A DNA stretch of 14,689 nucleotides from Peptostreptococcaceae bacterium (GTDB taxonomy: Bacteria > Bacillota_A > Clostridia > Peptostreptococcales > Anaerovoracaceae), in the NCBI GenBank assembly GCA_016650135.1, contig JAENWH010000017.1:1-14689 (forward strand), written 5' to 3'. The notes beneath the pieces are model-generated. The model saw nothing but the letters and a program-made list of their open reading frames with translations. It was not told where the DNA came from and did not search any database. Made by a program: the position numbers and the translations under genes. Below are positions 6,395 to 13,454 of the stretch, in pieces. How positions within the stretch are numbered: the first letter of the stretch is position 1; every line of letters starts with the position of its first letter.

Positions 6395-7131
6395 AAAATT
6401 TAAGTTCAAATATGAATAACTTTAATATTAGCATTATCATACCAACCTATAATGCCTCAGGAAGCCTTCAACTGCTTGTAAAAAGCATTGAAAGGTCTTT
6501 AGTTAATTTTAATCTGTCAATCATTTTAATTGATGACTGCAGTAAAGACAATACTCCTGCAATTATTAAATCTCTGTCAAAGGAATATGACAATATTGCT
6601 TATCTTTTTTCCTCCACAAACAAAGGGCAGCAAGCTTCCCTACATGCTGGCTTAAAGCTTGTCACCCAACCATGTGATTTTGTTGTCACTATGGACGACG
6701 ACCTTCAAAATCCTGTAGAAGAGATTTTAAAACTTATTAATGAAATCCAACTCGGATACGATATGGTTTATGCCATCCCATCATTAGAAGGTAATGAAAC
6801 TCATAAGCAGCAGCCTGTCATGCGAAAAATCGGAAGCCATATGCGCAATCTTTTTTTTGACAGGTTTATAAACAAACCGGCTGGTATTAAAGTTAGTGCA
6901 TTTCGAATCATGACCTATGAACTGGCAGTGAAAATTGCAAGTTCACAGCGAAGATATTTTTATCTTTCCGCCGAAGCTTTCCAGTATCAAATTAAGGTTT
7001 CAAACATATTCTATCCTTTTGTGCCTAGAAATTGCGGCAAGACCAGCTATAATTTTACCAGACTCCTGGCAGTCTATTTGAGGCTGTTTTCAACTTATAA
7101 ACTGGGTCTTTTCAAGCAGGTGAAGAAGTGA
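6391..7131 (+). CDS. Family 2 glycosyltransferase, ArnC/DPM1-like
   Basis: GT-A-fold glycosyltransferase, 246 residues. It begins with ISIIIPTYNASGSL, then LIDDCSKDNT (about 47-55), NKGQQASLHAGL (about 77-88) and the catalytic DDDLQNP (about 102-108). These, and CGKTSYNFTRL in the C-terminal part, match the layout of ArnC and polyprenyl-phosphate sugar transferases, which load a nucleotide sugar onto undecaprenyl phosphate. ArnC (about 320 residues) has two C-terminal membrane helices; this protein ends just before them, so it would act as a soluble or peripheral enzyme. It overlaps both neighbours by four bases (ATGA at 6391, GTGA at 7128). Likely acceptor: a lipid phosphate; the sugar is probably the product of the preceding aminotransferase (inference). 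Confidence 0.88.
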   Translation: MKNLSSNMNNFNISIIIPTYNASGSLQLLVKSIERSLVNFNLSIILIDDCSKDNTPAIIKSLSKEYDNIAYLFSSTNKGQQASLHAGLKLVTQPCDFVVTMDDDLQNPVEEILKLINEIQLGYDMVYAIPSLEGNETHKQQPVMRKIGSHMRNLFFDRFINKPAGIKVSAFRIMTYELAVKIASSQRRYFYLSAEAFQYQIKVSNIFYPFVPRNCGKTSYNFTRLLAVYLRLFSTYKLGLFKQVKK

Positions 7132-8363
7132 AAAAAATACTAATGTTAGGTGGCTCAAATTGTCAAAAAAATGCCATTATATATGGGAAACGTTTAGGGT
7201 ATGAAATGATTATTGCCGATTATTCTAAAGAACCCTTGGCTTGTGAATATACTGATAGACATGTCATGGTAAGCACCTTTGATGAACCTGGCTGCACAAA
7301 AGCTGCAAAAGAATATGCGGTTGACGGCATCATGACGATGGGGACAGATCAACCGGTACTGACTGCCGCTGTTGTTGCAGATGCTTTAAACCTGCCCACT
7401 TTAATCAGCCCGGCTCAAGCAAAAGCTGTAACAAACAAAAAAATAATGAAGCAAATATTTAAAGATAATAATATCCCCACTGTAAAATATATGCTTCTCG
7501 ATAAAAATTCCCGTGTAGAACATATAAGAGACTTTTCCGGGTCTTTCGTTTTAAAACCTTTGGACTCACAGGGGCAAAGAGGCGTCTACAAACTTGAATC
7601 AAAAGAACTTGTTTTGAAATATCTTGATAGAACATTATCTTTTTCAAGAGAAAAAGAAGCTTTGCTGGAACAATATTATCCATCAGATGAAATTACAATC
7701 AGCGGGTGGATTCATCATTCCAAACTTGATATACTGACAGTCACAGACAGACTTCTGCTCACAGATCCTATTCATATCGGGATCTGTGTTTCTCATAGAT
7801 TCCCCAGTGTTCATATGAATAAATATGCCGAAATCAAAACAATATCAGAGGATATCGTCAGAGCTTTCGGTTTATCAAACGGGCCGCTGTACATTCAAAT
7901 GTTAGTAGGCGAACAAGGGATTATGGTAAATGAGATTGCTGCAAGAATCGGTGGAGCTTTTGAAGATGTAATAATACCCAAAATCAGCGGCTTTAACATT
8001 TTGGAAGCAGTAATCAGATCAAGCCTGGGGCTTGATGTAGATACAAGTGTTTTAAAATATTATGATTGTTCAAAATCAAAAGTTTCGGCTTCTGTGCAGC
8101 TTATGTTTGCAAAATCCGGCGTCATTTCCTATATAACACCTTTAGAGCAACTTTATAGGCTTGACCATGTATTAGATGCGGGATATAATTATAAACTTGA
8201 AGACAGCATAAATGATATTGAAAACGCAACAGCCAGGTTTGGACACTGTGTCCTTTTAAATGAATTTGATTCCATTATTCCAGCTGTAAAAAAATTCAAA
8301 GAGTCTTTTAAAATTTTAGATAAGGAAGGCAAAAATTTATATGAAGTGTTTGAGAATAAATAG
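7128..8363 (+). CDS. ATP-grasp carboxylate-amine ligase family protein
   Basis: Cytoplasmic ATP-grasp enzyme, 411 residues. An N-terminal pre-ATP-grasp Rossmann-like domain starts with KKILMLGGSNCQKNAI and continues to about residue 95. The ATP-grasp core follows: VLKPLDSQGQRGVYK (about 141-155) is the nucleotide-binding lysine and glycine-rich loop, and MVNEIAARIGGAFED (about 266-280) carries the metal-binding Glu/Asn. The nearest families are carbamoyl-phosphate-synthase-like and amino-acid ligases, which activate a carboxylate as acyl phosphate and join it to an amine. The start is a GTG overlapping the GT2 stop as GTGA. Downstream it overlaps the importer's binding protein by 23 bases. 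In this setting it may join an acid to the 4-amino group of the sugar; the substrates are not visible in the sequence. Confidence 0.85.
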   Translation: MKKILMLGGSNCQKNAIIYGKRLGYEMIIADYSKEPLACEYTDRHVMVSTFDEPGCTKAAKEYAVDGIMTMGTDQPVLTAAVVADALNLPTLISPAQAKAVTNKKIMKQIFKDNNIPTVKYMLLDKNSRVEHIRDFSGSFVLKPLDSQGQRGVYKLESKELVLKYLDRTLSFSREKEALLEQYYPSDEITISGWIHHSKLDILTVTDRLLLTDPIHIGICVSHRFPSVHMNKYAEIKTISEDIVRAFGLSNGPLYIQMLVGEQGIMVNEIAARIGGAFEDVIIPKISGFNILEAVIRSSLGLDVDTSVLKYYDCSKSKVSASVQLMFAKSGVISYITPLEQLYRLDHVLDAGYNYKLEDSINDIENATARFGHCVLLNEFDSIIPAVKKFKESFKILDKEGKNLYEVFENK

Positions 8364-9345
8364 ACTTAAAGGTAAAAAGTATTTATACATATTGGCAAAG
8401 AGTTTAGCTCTTTGCCTGTTATTTCTTATTATAATCCTTTCAGCGACTGGGTGTGACGATCAAAACAAAGTCAAAGAGGTTAACATTGCAGAGCAGTTTG
8501 GCATTGCCTACGCACCTCTCCAAATAATGAGAGAACAGCATCTGCTGGAAAAAGCTCTTCCTGGGGTTAAAATAAACTGGAAACAATATGGCGGGCCTGT
8601 TCCGATGAGAGAAGCCATGCTGGCCGGAGAAGTGGATTTAGGGTTTATGGGCTCTGCCCCTGTTTTGATTGGAATAGACAACGGTATGAAATGGAAATAT
8701 GCCACTGGTATTTCTTTTAATCAGGTGGCGCTTGTAACGGACCAACCCAATATAAAATCGTTGCGTGATTTCTCGGATACAGATAGAATTGCCATCCTCT
8801 CACCAGGTTCAACACAGCATGCACTTCTTAGCATTGCCAGTAATCAGGTTTTTGGAGATCCAAACAAATTTGACAACCAGATTGTATCCCTTTCACACCC
8901 GGATGCGACGGATGCACTCATAGCAGATACAGAGATTGTTGCTCATTTCTCAACGCCTCCTTATATAGATAAAGAACTGGCACAGGGAATGCATATTGTA
9001 ACAACCGGCGAGGAAATCATGGGGCAGCCTTTTACTTTTATTACAGGAGTAGCCTTGGTAGAATTTTATGAAAATCAACCAGATGAATATGATGCTTTTA
9101 TTATCGCTCTAAATACTGCAATCGACTTTATCAACAACAACATGGATGAAGCAGTTTCAATCCTTGCACCAGTTTACGGGATTGACGAAAGTACCCTAAA
9201 AGCCCAGATGACATACAATGGCACAATTTATTCCAATGAACTTATAGGAATTCAAAAACTGGCAGATGAGATGTATAGAATTAATATGCTGAAAAATCCA
9301 ATTGATTTAAAGAAAGCTATTTTCCCAAAAGTAAGGATTAAATAA
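8341..9345 (+). CDS. ABC transporter substrate-binding lipoprotein, SsuA/TauA/NMT1-like
   Basis: Extracytoplasmic binding protein of 334 residues. A basic N-terminus and hydrophobic segment (about 14-36) end at a lipobox SATGC with Cys38, so the mature protein is lipid-anchored outside the membrane. The core shows the periplasmic-binding pattern of the sulfonate/nitrate/taurine/thiamine-precursor group: FGIAYAPLQIMREQHLLEKA, PVPMREAMLAGEVDLGFMGS, and LSPGSTQHALL at the ligand hinge. The ligand should be a small anionic or zwitterionic molecule but cannot be named. The ATG at 8341 has AAGGAAGG upstream, inside the end of the ATP-grasp gene, and the two overlap by 23 bases. It begins the importer part of the operon, followed by permease and ATPase. 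Confidence 0.9.
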   Translation: MKCLRINRLKGKKYLYILAKSLALCLLFLIIILSATGCDDQNKVKEVNIAEQFGIAYAPLQIMREQHLLEKALPGVKINWKQYGGPVPMREAMLAGEVDLGFMGSAPVLIGIDNGMKWKYATGISFNQVALVTDQPNIKSLRDFSDTDRIAILSPGSTQHALLSIASNQVFGDPNKFDNQIVSLSHPDATDALIADTEIVAHFSTPPYIDKELAQGMHIVTTGEEIMGQPFTFITGVALVEFYENQPDEYDAFIIALNTAIDFINNNMDEAVSILAPVYGIDESTLKAQMTYNGTIYSNELIGIQKLADEMYRINMLKNPIDLKKAIFPKVRIK

Positions 9346-9376
9346 GGATTTAACAAGGATTTAACAAGGATTTAAT
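9344..9376 (+). repeat. Three tandem 11-bp repeats before the permease gene
   Basis: AAGGATTTAAC occurs at 9344-9354 and 9355-9365, and AAGGATTTAAT at 9366-9376. A partial AAGGATTA precedes at 9333. The first copy overlaps the TAA stop of the binding protein and the last ends directly against the permease ATG. Each copy contains an AAGGA Shine-Dalgarno core; only the last is at about normal distance from the start. Copy number could alter spacing or initiation efficiency. Confidence 0.85.
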
Positions 9377-10168
9377 ATGAGAATTACTGTAGAAAAGAAG
9401 AAAAAATTTATCATCGTATTCTGGGTTATCGCACTTTTTGCCACCTGGGAGATCATTTCAGTTACCGGAGGCATCTCCCGTCTTTTACTGCCTAGCATAG
9501 GTGAAGTTTTATCAACCCTAATAGACTCCTCTCTTCATGGGGACCTTTTATATCAATTATATTATTCTTTAAAAGTAATACTGATCGGTATGCTGTTTGC
9601 CTTACTCTTTGCCTTGTCGTTAGCATTGGCTTCCCAAAAATATATGATGATAGAAGGACTTTCAAAGGTTTTGTCAGGGATAGGTCACCCTCTTCCAGCA
9701 CTCGCTTTATTACCTCTGATTATCGTCTGGTTTGGTACCGGAGATGCAAGTATTATCGCAATTATTGTGCATTCCGCTATTTGGCCAATATTAATTAACC
9801 TGAATGCCGGTTTTGCCGCAGTACCTGTTATTTATCTGGATATTGGCAGAAATTTAGAATTATCTCCTTTTTCTATCATAACCGAAATCAAGCTTAAATC
9901 AGCCTTACCTTATTTATTATCAGGTTTAAAAATTGCTTTTGCACGGAGCTGGAGGGCTTTAATTGGAGCCGAAATGGTATTTGGTGCTATAGGATTAAAA
10001 GGTGGAATAGGCTGGTATATTTTTAAGCAAAGAGCCTTTATGAATACCTCTGGCTTGTTTGCCGGGATTATTGTAGTCATACTGGTTGGTTTATTTGTCG
10101 AAACATTTTTTTTCAATTATATTGAGAAAAAGACTATTAGAAAATGGGGTCAAAGCAATGGATATTAA
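9377..10168 (+). CDS. ABC transporter permease, SsuC/TauC-like
   Basis: Inner subunit of the importer, 263 residues, with about six hydrophobic segments beginning at about residues 11-30. The LPSIGEVLSTL segment after the first helix, the PLPALALLPLIIVWFGTGDAS stretch (about 105-124) and the EAA-type coupling loop EIKLKSALPYLLSGLKIA (about 170-187), followed by AEMVFGAIGLKGGIGW, are typical of BPD_transp_1 permeases of the sulfonate/taurine/nitrate group. Length matches the family (about 250-275). The ATG directly follows the third 11-bp repeat, whose AAGGA acts as ribosome binding site. The end overlaps the ATPase start by 11 bases, indicating translational coupling. Confidence 0.93.
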   Translation: MRITVEKKKKFIIVFWVIALFATWEIISVTGGISRLLLPSIGEVLSTLIDSSLHGDLLYQLYYSLKVILIGMLFALLFALSLALASQKYMMIEGLSKVLSGIGHPLPALALLPLIIVWFGTGDASIIAIIVHSAIWPILINLNAGFAAVPVIYLDIGRNLELSPFSIITEIKLKSALPYLLSGLKIAFARSWRALIGAEMVFGAIGLKGGIGWYIFKQRAFMNTSGLFAGIIVVILVGLFVETFFFNYIEKKTIRKWGQSNGY

Positions 10169-10781
10169 ACTAAGAGACATCACTAAAGAATTTGGTGAAG
10201 GGAAAAACCGCATTAAAGTTCTTGATCATCTTTCACTCGATGTAAAAAGCGGAGATTTTATTTCAATTATAGGACCATCAGGTGCAGGAAAGACTACGCT
10301 TTTAAAGTTTATTGCCGGTTTTTATGGTGATACAAAACCTACAAGAGATATTTTTATGATTTTTCAGGATTTCAACCAGTTGTTTCCGTGGCGAACCTTA
10401 GGTGAAAACATATTATATGCCATCATCAAAACCAATAAAGGGATCACAAAGACAGCAGCTGCAGCTAAATCTCACGAGGTTCTTGATGAAGTGGGCCTTG
10501 ACGAGTTTTATCATTATTACCCCCATCAGTTATCTGGCGGAATGAAGCAGCGAGGTGCTTTGGCAAGGGCTTTAGCTGTAGAAAGTAAAGTTCTGTTAAT
10601 GGATGAGCCTTTCTCTAGTTTGGATACTGAAAACAAAAAAACAGCCTATGAACTGTTGCTAAAAATCTGGAAAAGAAATAAACTGACGATTATTTTTGTT
10701 ACACATGACTTGAAAGAGGCGCATTTATTATCAGATAAAGTCCTTTACTTTAAAGATCTTAACCGTAAAATCCCTGTTTGA
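10158..10781 (+). CDS. ABC transporter ATP-binding protein, SsuB/TauB-like, short form
   Basis: ATPase of the importer, 207 residues. All key motifs are present: Walker A GPSGAGKTT (39-47), Q-loop Q70 followed by LFPW, signature LSGGMKQR (125-132), Walker B KVLLMDEP (144-151), SLD D-loop and switch H183 in VTHD. It is shorter than the usual 240-260 residues in two places: only 25 residues separate the Walker A lysine from the Q-loop glutamine (about a dozen fewer than I expect for SsuB), and the C-terminus stops about 24 residues after the switch histidine. The ATG at 10158 overlaps the permease end; an upstream in-frame ATG (10086) would run deep into the permease gene. The 3' end overlaps the convergent GT39 gene by 51 bases. 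All motifs are intact, so it is probably active. Confidence 0.9.
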   Translation: MDIKLRDITKEFGEGKNRIKVLDHLSLDVKSGDFISIIGPSGAGKTTLLKFIAGFYGDTKPTRDIFMIFQDFNQLFPWRTLGENILYAIIKTNKGITKTAAAAKSHEVLDEVGLDEFYHYYPHQLSGGMKQRGALARALAVESKVLLMDEPFSSLDTENKKTAYELLLKIWKRNKLTIIFVTHDLKEAHLLSDKVLYFKDLNRKIPV

Positions 10782-12326
10782 ATTCATATACTGAACAATT
10801 CTCACACCGTAAGTATTATTTCTAAAGCTGTCAACCAGAACACACTTCTGCTTTGTATAATCATTCAAATCATCCATGTATCTTAAATTGCCATAGATTA
10901 TATTCCAGACCGGTCTTTGGGAATAAATGAAATCCAATTCATCTGACAGGATAATATATTCAATATCGTTTTCCTCAATATAATCAGCAATTGTCATATT
11001 GTTTTCTTTTAAGAAGGATAAATTTCTATAATCCAAGAGTTTTCCATTGTCAAAATAATATTCGCAGTTCAAATTAGCTAAAACTTTTTCATTTGGAGCA
11101 ACCGTCTTTGAAATTTCTCCGATATAATCGTAATAGGAATAATCCATCCATGGCTTTATATTAATGTAGCTTGAGATGGCCAGACAAACTGTCAGTATGA
11201 TAATGGTTATATTTCTTGGCCATACCCTCCTTGGAACCAGAAGATTGTACCCTGAATCTGCTGCCAGTAATATCAACAAAAATAAAAGCGGAAAAACAAA
11301 TATAATGCTGGTTTGATTGTATCTGCCTATGATAATCATCCCTGCAACAAGTCCGATTAATCCCTTCATCACAAAGATCATCTCTGCTCTGTTGGTCTTT
11401 TGATTTAAAGCAACCAAGATAACAGCTAAAATGAACGCCAGTGCGAACAGCACTAATTCCAGTTTAATGTCAGGTACGTAATAAGTCCCGCTTACTCCAT
11501 ACCATAATTTTTGTAAAAAGTAGGGAACTTCAGCCAGTTTATCGGTTATGGGTGCTCCAATAGCAAACTCACTGTTACCATATTCCAGATAATGTTTAAT
11601 AAACCCTCTGTCAAAAAATAAGCTGATTGCTAGAAATACCGCAGCAAAAGCCCCAGTTATTCCAGTATACAAGGCAAAAGGCTTCCATGCCTTTAGCCTT
11701 TTTTGCGGGAAAGTCTTTCCATTCTCAAATGGAACCAGAACAGCAAGACACATAGTTCCAATCAAGAAACTGTTAGGGTGAATTCCTATAGCTAAACCTG
11801 AAATTACAGCTGCCAAAACAACTTTATTACTGATAAGGGCATAAACCGCAAAGATGATACAAAAAACAAGTATTATTTCTTGCCTCGCAAAATGACTGGC
11901 ATATATGAATTGTAACTCTATGGATAATAATACTGTCCCCAGCAAAGGATACCAACGCATCCCTTCTTCGTCATCTCTGCAAAATATATATTTAAGAAGA
12001 ATATAAAATATAATCAGGCTCATGCAGGAAAAAAACAATGATAAAAGCCTGAAGGAAAACACATCATACTGAAAAATAACCAAAAACGGCATCTGCAGCA
12101 AATGGAAAAGGATTTTTATTCCATGAGGGAACCTGGGTTTTAAATTGTAAAAAGTCTCTGTTATACCCAGATTACCTGTATCCATCATATTTCTGGTCAA
12201 CCCGGAGAGCCAGGCTTCATCTGAATGTATAAATGGAAATTTTGTCAACGTATACAAACTGACAATAAAATAACATATTACATATACTGCCAGCATTATT
12301 TCCTGATTATTATTCTTTTTAATCAT
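10731..12326 (-). CDS. GT39/ArnT-like membrane glycosyltransferase
   Basis: Polytopic membrane protein of 531 residues with roughly 11-12 hydrophobic segments. After the first helix (about 10-27) comes FIHSDEAWLSG (about 32-42). An acidic Asp-Glu here, in the first outward loop, is the hallmark of GT39/PMT and ArnT-type transferases that use lipid-phosphate sugars. FARQEIILVFCIIFAVYAL and a second-half block of helices follow, then a soluble C-terminal domain (from about 410) containing NEKVLANLNCEYYFDNGKLL. It probably transfers a polyprenyl-phosphate-linked sugar to a surface acceptor, a natural partner for the ArnC-like GT2 at 6391-7131. The gene runs opposite to the importer operon and shares 51 bases with its ATPase. 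Its leader contains a G-rich GGGGGGAGAA ribosome binding site. Confidence 0.87.
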   Translation of the reverse strand: MIKKNNNQEIMLAVYVICYFIVSLYTLTKFPFIHSDEAWLSGLTRNMMDTGNLGITETFYNLKPRFPHGIKILFHLLQMPFLVIFQYDVFSFRLLSLFFSCMSLIIFYILLKYIFCRDDEEGMRWYPLLGTVLLSIELQFIYASHFARQEIILVFCIIFAVYALISNKVVLAAVISGLAIGIHPNSFLIGTMCLAVLVPFENGKTFPQKRLKAWKPFALYTGITGAFAAVFLAISLFFDRGFIKHYLEYGNSEFAIGAPITDKLAEVPYFLQKLWYGVSGTYYVPDIKLELVLFALAFILAVILVALNQKTNRAEMIFVMKGLIGLVAGMIIIGRYNQTSIIFVFPLLFLLILLAADSGYNLLVPRRVWPRNITIIILTVCLAISSYINIKPWMDYSYYDYIGEISKTVAPNEKVLANLNCEYYFDNGKLLDYRNLSFLKENNMTIADYIEENDIEYIILSDELDFIYSQRPVWNIIYGNLRYMDDLNDYTKQKCVLVDSFRNNTYGVRIVQYMNSNRDFTVKIFKVKDFI

Positions 12327-12330
12327 CCTG

Positions 12331-12358
12331 TTCTCCCCCCTCTAAATATCGTCTCCCC
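12331..12358 (-). promoter_or_regulatory. G-rich ribosome binding site of the GT39 gene
   Basis: On the minus strand GGGGGGAGAA (12340 to 12331) lies just ahead of the ATG at 12326, and a second GGGGAG (12358 to 12353) lies 12 bases further upstream. The run of six Gs is unusual in this AT-rich window. The nearer copy decides the start; the far copy may be a standby site or chance. Confidence 0.5.
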
Positions 12359-12407
12359 TACTATCTCATATGCTTTCAGGTATTTCAACTATAAAATAAT
12401 GGTATGT

Positions 12408-12436
12408 AGTATAATAGATAATTATATCACAATCAA
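12408..12436 (-). promoter_or_regulatory. Possible promoter for the GT39 gene
   Basis: On the minus strand TTGATT (12436 to 12431), 17 bases and TATACT (12413 to 12408) give a moderate sigma-A promoter with a start near 12401 and a leader of about 75 bases. The rest of the 196 bp gap (12327-12522) holds AT-rich sequence, the motif at 12464 and the rhodanese ribosome binding site; I see no small gene or RNA in it. Confidence 0.4.
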
Positions 12437-12463
12437 CTTCATATGTTGTATTATGATTACGAC

Positions 12464-12484
12464 GACAGTTTACTTAAAAACACT
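12464..12484 (+). promoter_or_regulatory. Motif shared with the LysR/yeeE control region
   Basis: GACAGTTTACTTAA, three bases, then CACT, matches 2841-2861 at 18 of 21 positions. Here it lies about 40 bases ahead of the first rhodanese gene. It may be a shared regulator site, or a weak promoter (ACGACA, spacer, TTAAAA). A 14-base exact repeat alone could arise by chance in a window this long, so confidence is limited. Confidence 0.35.
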
Positions 12485-12522
12485 TAAAAATATCTAATAA
12501 TTTAAAAGGAGGGTCTATACTT

Positions 12523-13443
12523 GTGCAATCGATTGCTAAAAAATTAACATTCTTACTTATGATTATAATGTTAACCATACTGATATCCGCCTGCAATCCC
12601 TCGCAGTATGTGGAAACTGATTCCAGGTTAGTCAGCGCAGATAATCTTTCAGAATTCATTGCAAACAACGATAAACTAATAATTGTTGATATGCAAAGTC
12701 CAGAGGATTATGCTTCTGGACACGTTGATGGTGCAGTAAATATTACTAAGAATGACATCGTGATCAAAGTACCTGTTGACAACATGCTGCTCTCAAAAAC
12801 TAAGTTTGAGACGCTTATGGGAGAAAAAGGCATTGATAATGATTCCACCGTTCTAATCTATGATAATGACAGAATGAGTGCAGCAAGACTCTGGTGGACA
12901 TTCCTGATGTACGGTAATGAAAACGTTCTTGTTGTGGATGGTGGTTTGCAGGCTATAAATGAAAGTGGAATAAAAATATCCACTGAGGCGCCAAAAGTAA
13001 AAGAAACAACTTATACAGCAGGAGAAAAAAACAATGATTATTTGGCGAAAATAAACGATGTGAAAGTTCAACTTGATGAACCAAATGAAAATGTAGTACT
13101 TCTTGATGTTCGAACTGACCAGGAATATGCAGAAAAGGGCAAAATTCCTTCATCGATCATGATGGATTATGCCAATATTTTCTACCCTGACAATACTTTT
13201 AAAGATGTTCAGACAACAAAAATTAATTTTATGGATGATGGAATGAGCCCTGAAAAAGAAATTATCATTTATTGTCAGACTTCTATGCGTGCATCTCCAG
13301 TCTTTTTGTCTTTATACAATGCAGGCTATAGAAACATCAAAATTTACGATGGTGCATTTCTAGAATGGTGCACTAATCCAAACAACCCAATTGAGTTGCC
13401 TAGCGGAACTGGTCCGCTTCCAAGCAGCAAAGATGCATCCTAA
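12523..13443 (+). CDS. Surface lipoprotein with two rhodanese domains (SseA-like thiosulfate sulfurtransferase)
   Basis: Extracytoplasmic sulfurtransferase, 306 residues. The signal peptide (about 1-23) ends in the lipobox LISAC with Cys24. Two rhodanese domains follow. The first (about 37-150) has VDMQSPEDYASGHVDGAVN but IYDNDRMSAAR where the catalytic cysteine would be, so it is the non-catalytic half, as in SseA/TST proteins. The second (about 178-295) has LLDVRTDQEY and the active loop CQTSMRA with Cys251. Canonical TSTs move sulfane sulfur from thiosulfate or mercaptopyruvate onto a nucleophile; being outside the cell is less usual. The start is a GTG with AAAAGGAGGG 9-10 bases upstream. 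The stop TAA is followed at once by the GGAGG of the next gene, so the two rhodanese genes form an operon. Confidence 0.92.
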   Translation: MQSIAKKLTFLLMIIMLTILISACNPSQYVETDSRLVSADNLSEFIANNDKLIIVDMQSPEDYASGHVDGAVNITKNDIVIKVPVDNMLLSKTKFETLMGEKGIDNDSTVLIYDNDRMSAARLWWTFLMYGNENVLVVDGGLQAINESGIKISTEAPKVKETTYTAGEKNNDYLAKINDVKVQLDEPNENVVLLDVRTDQEYAEKGKIPSSIMMDYANIFYPDNTFKDVQTTKINFMDDGMSPEKEIIIYCQTSMRASPVFLSLYNAGYRNIKIYDGAFLEWCTNPNNPIELPSGTGPLPSSKDAS

Positions 13444-13454
13444 GGAGGAATAAA

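Noticed and set aside
12225..12497. 90-codon open frame across the GT39 start and the rhodanese upstream region
   Set aside because: It begins inside the GT39 gene, lacks a ribosome binding site, and reads as AT-rich noise; the region is better explained by promoters.
12523..13443. First rhodanese treated as a decayed gene because its first domain lacks cysteine
   Set aside because: An inactive N-terminal and active C-terminal domain is the normal design of SseA/TST-type sulfurtransferases.
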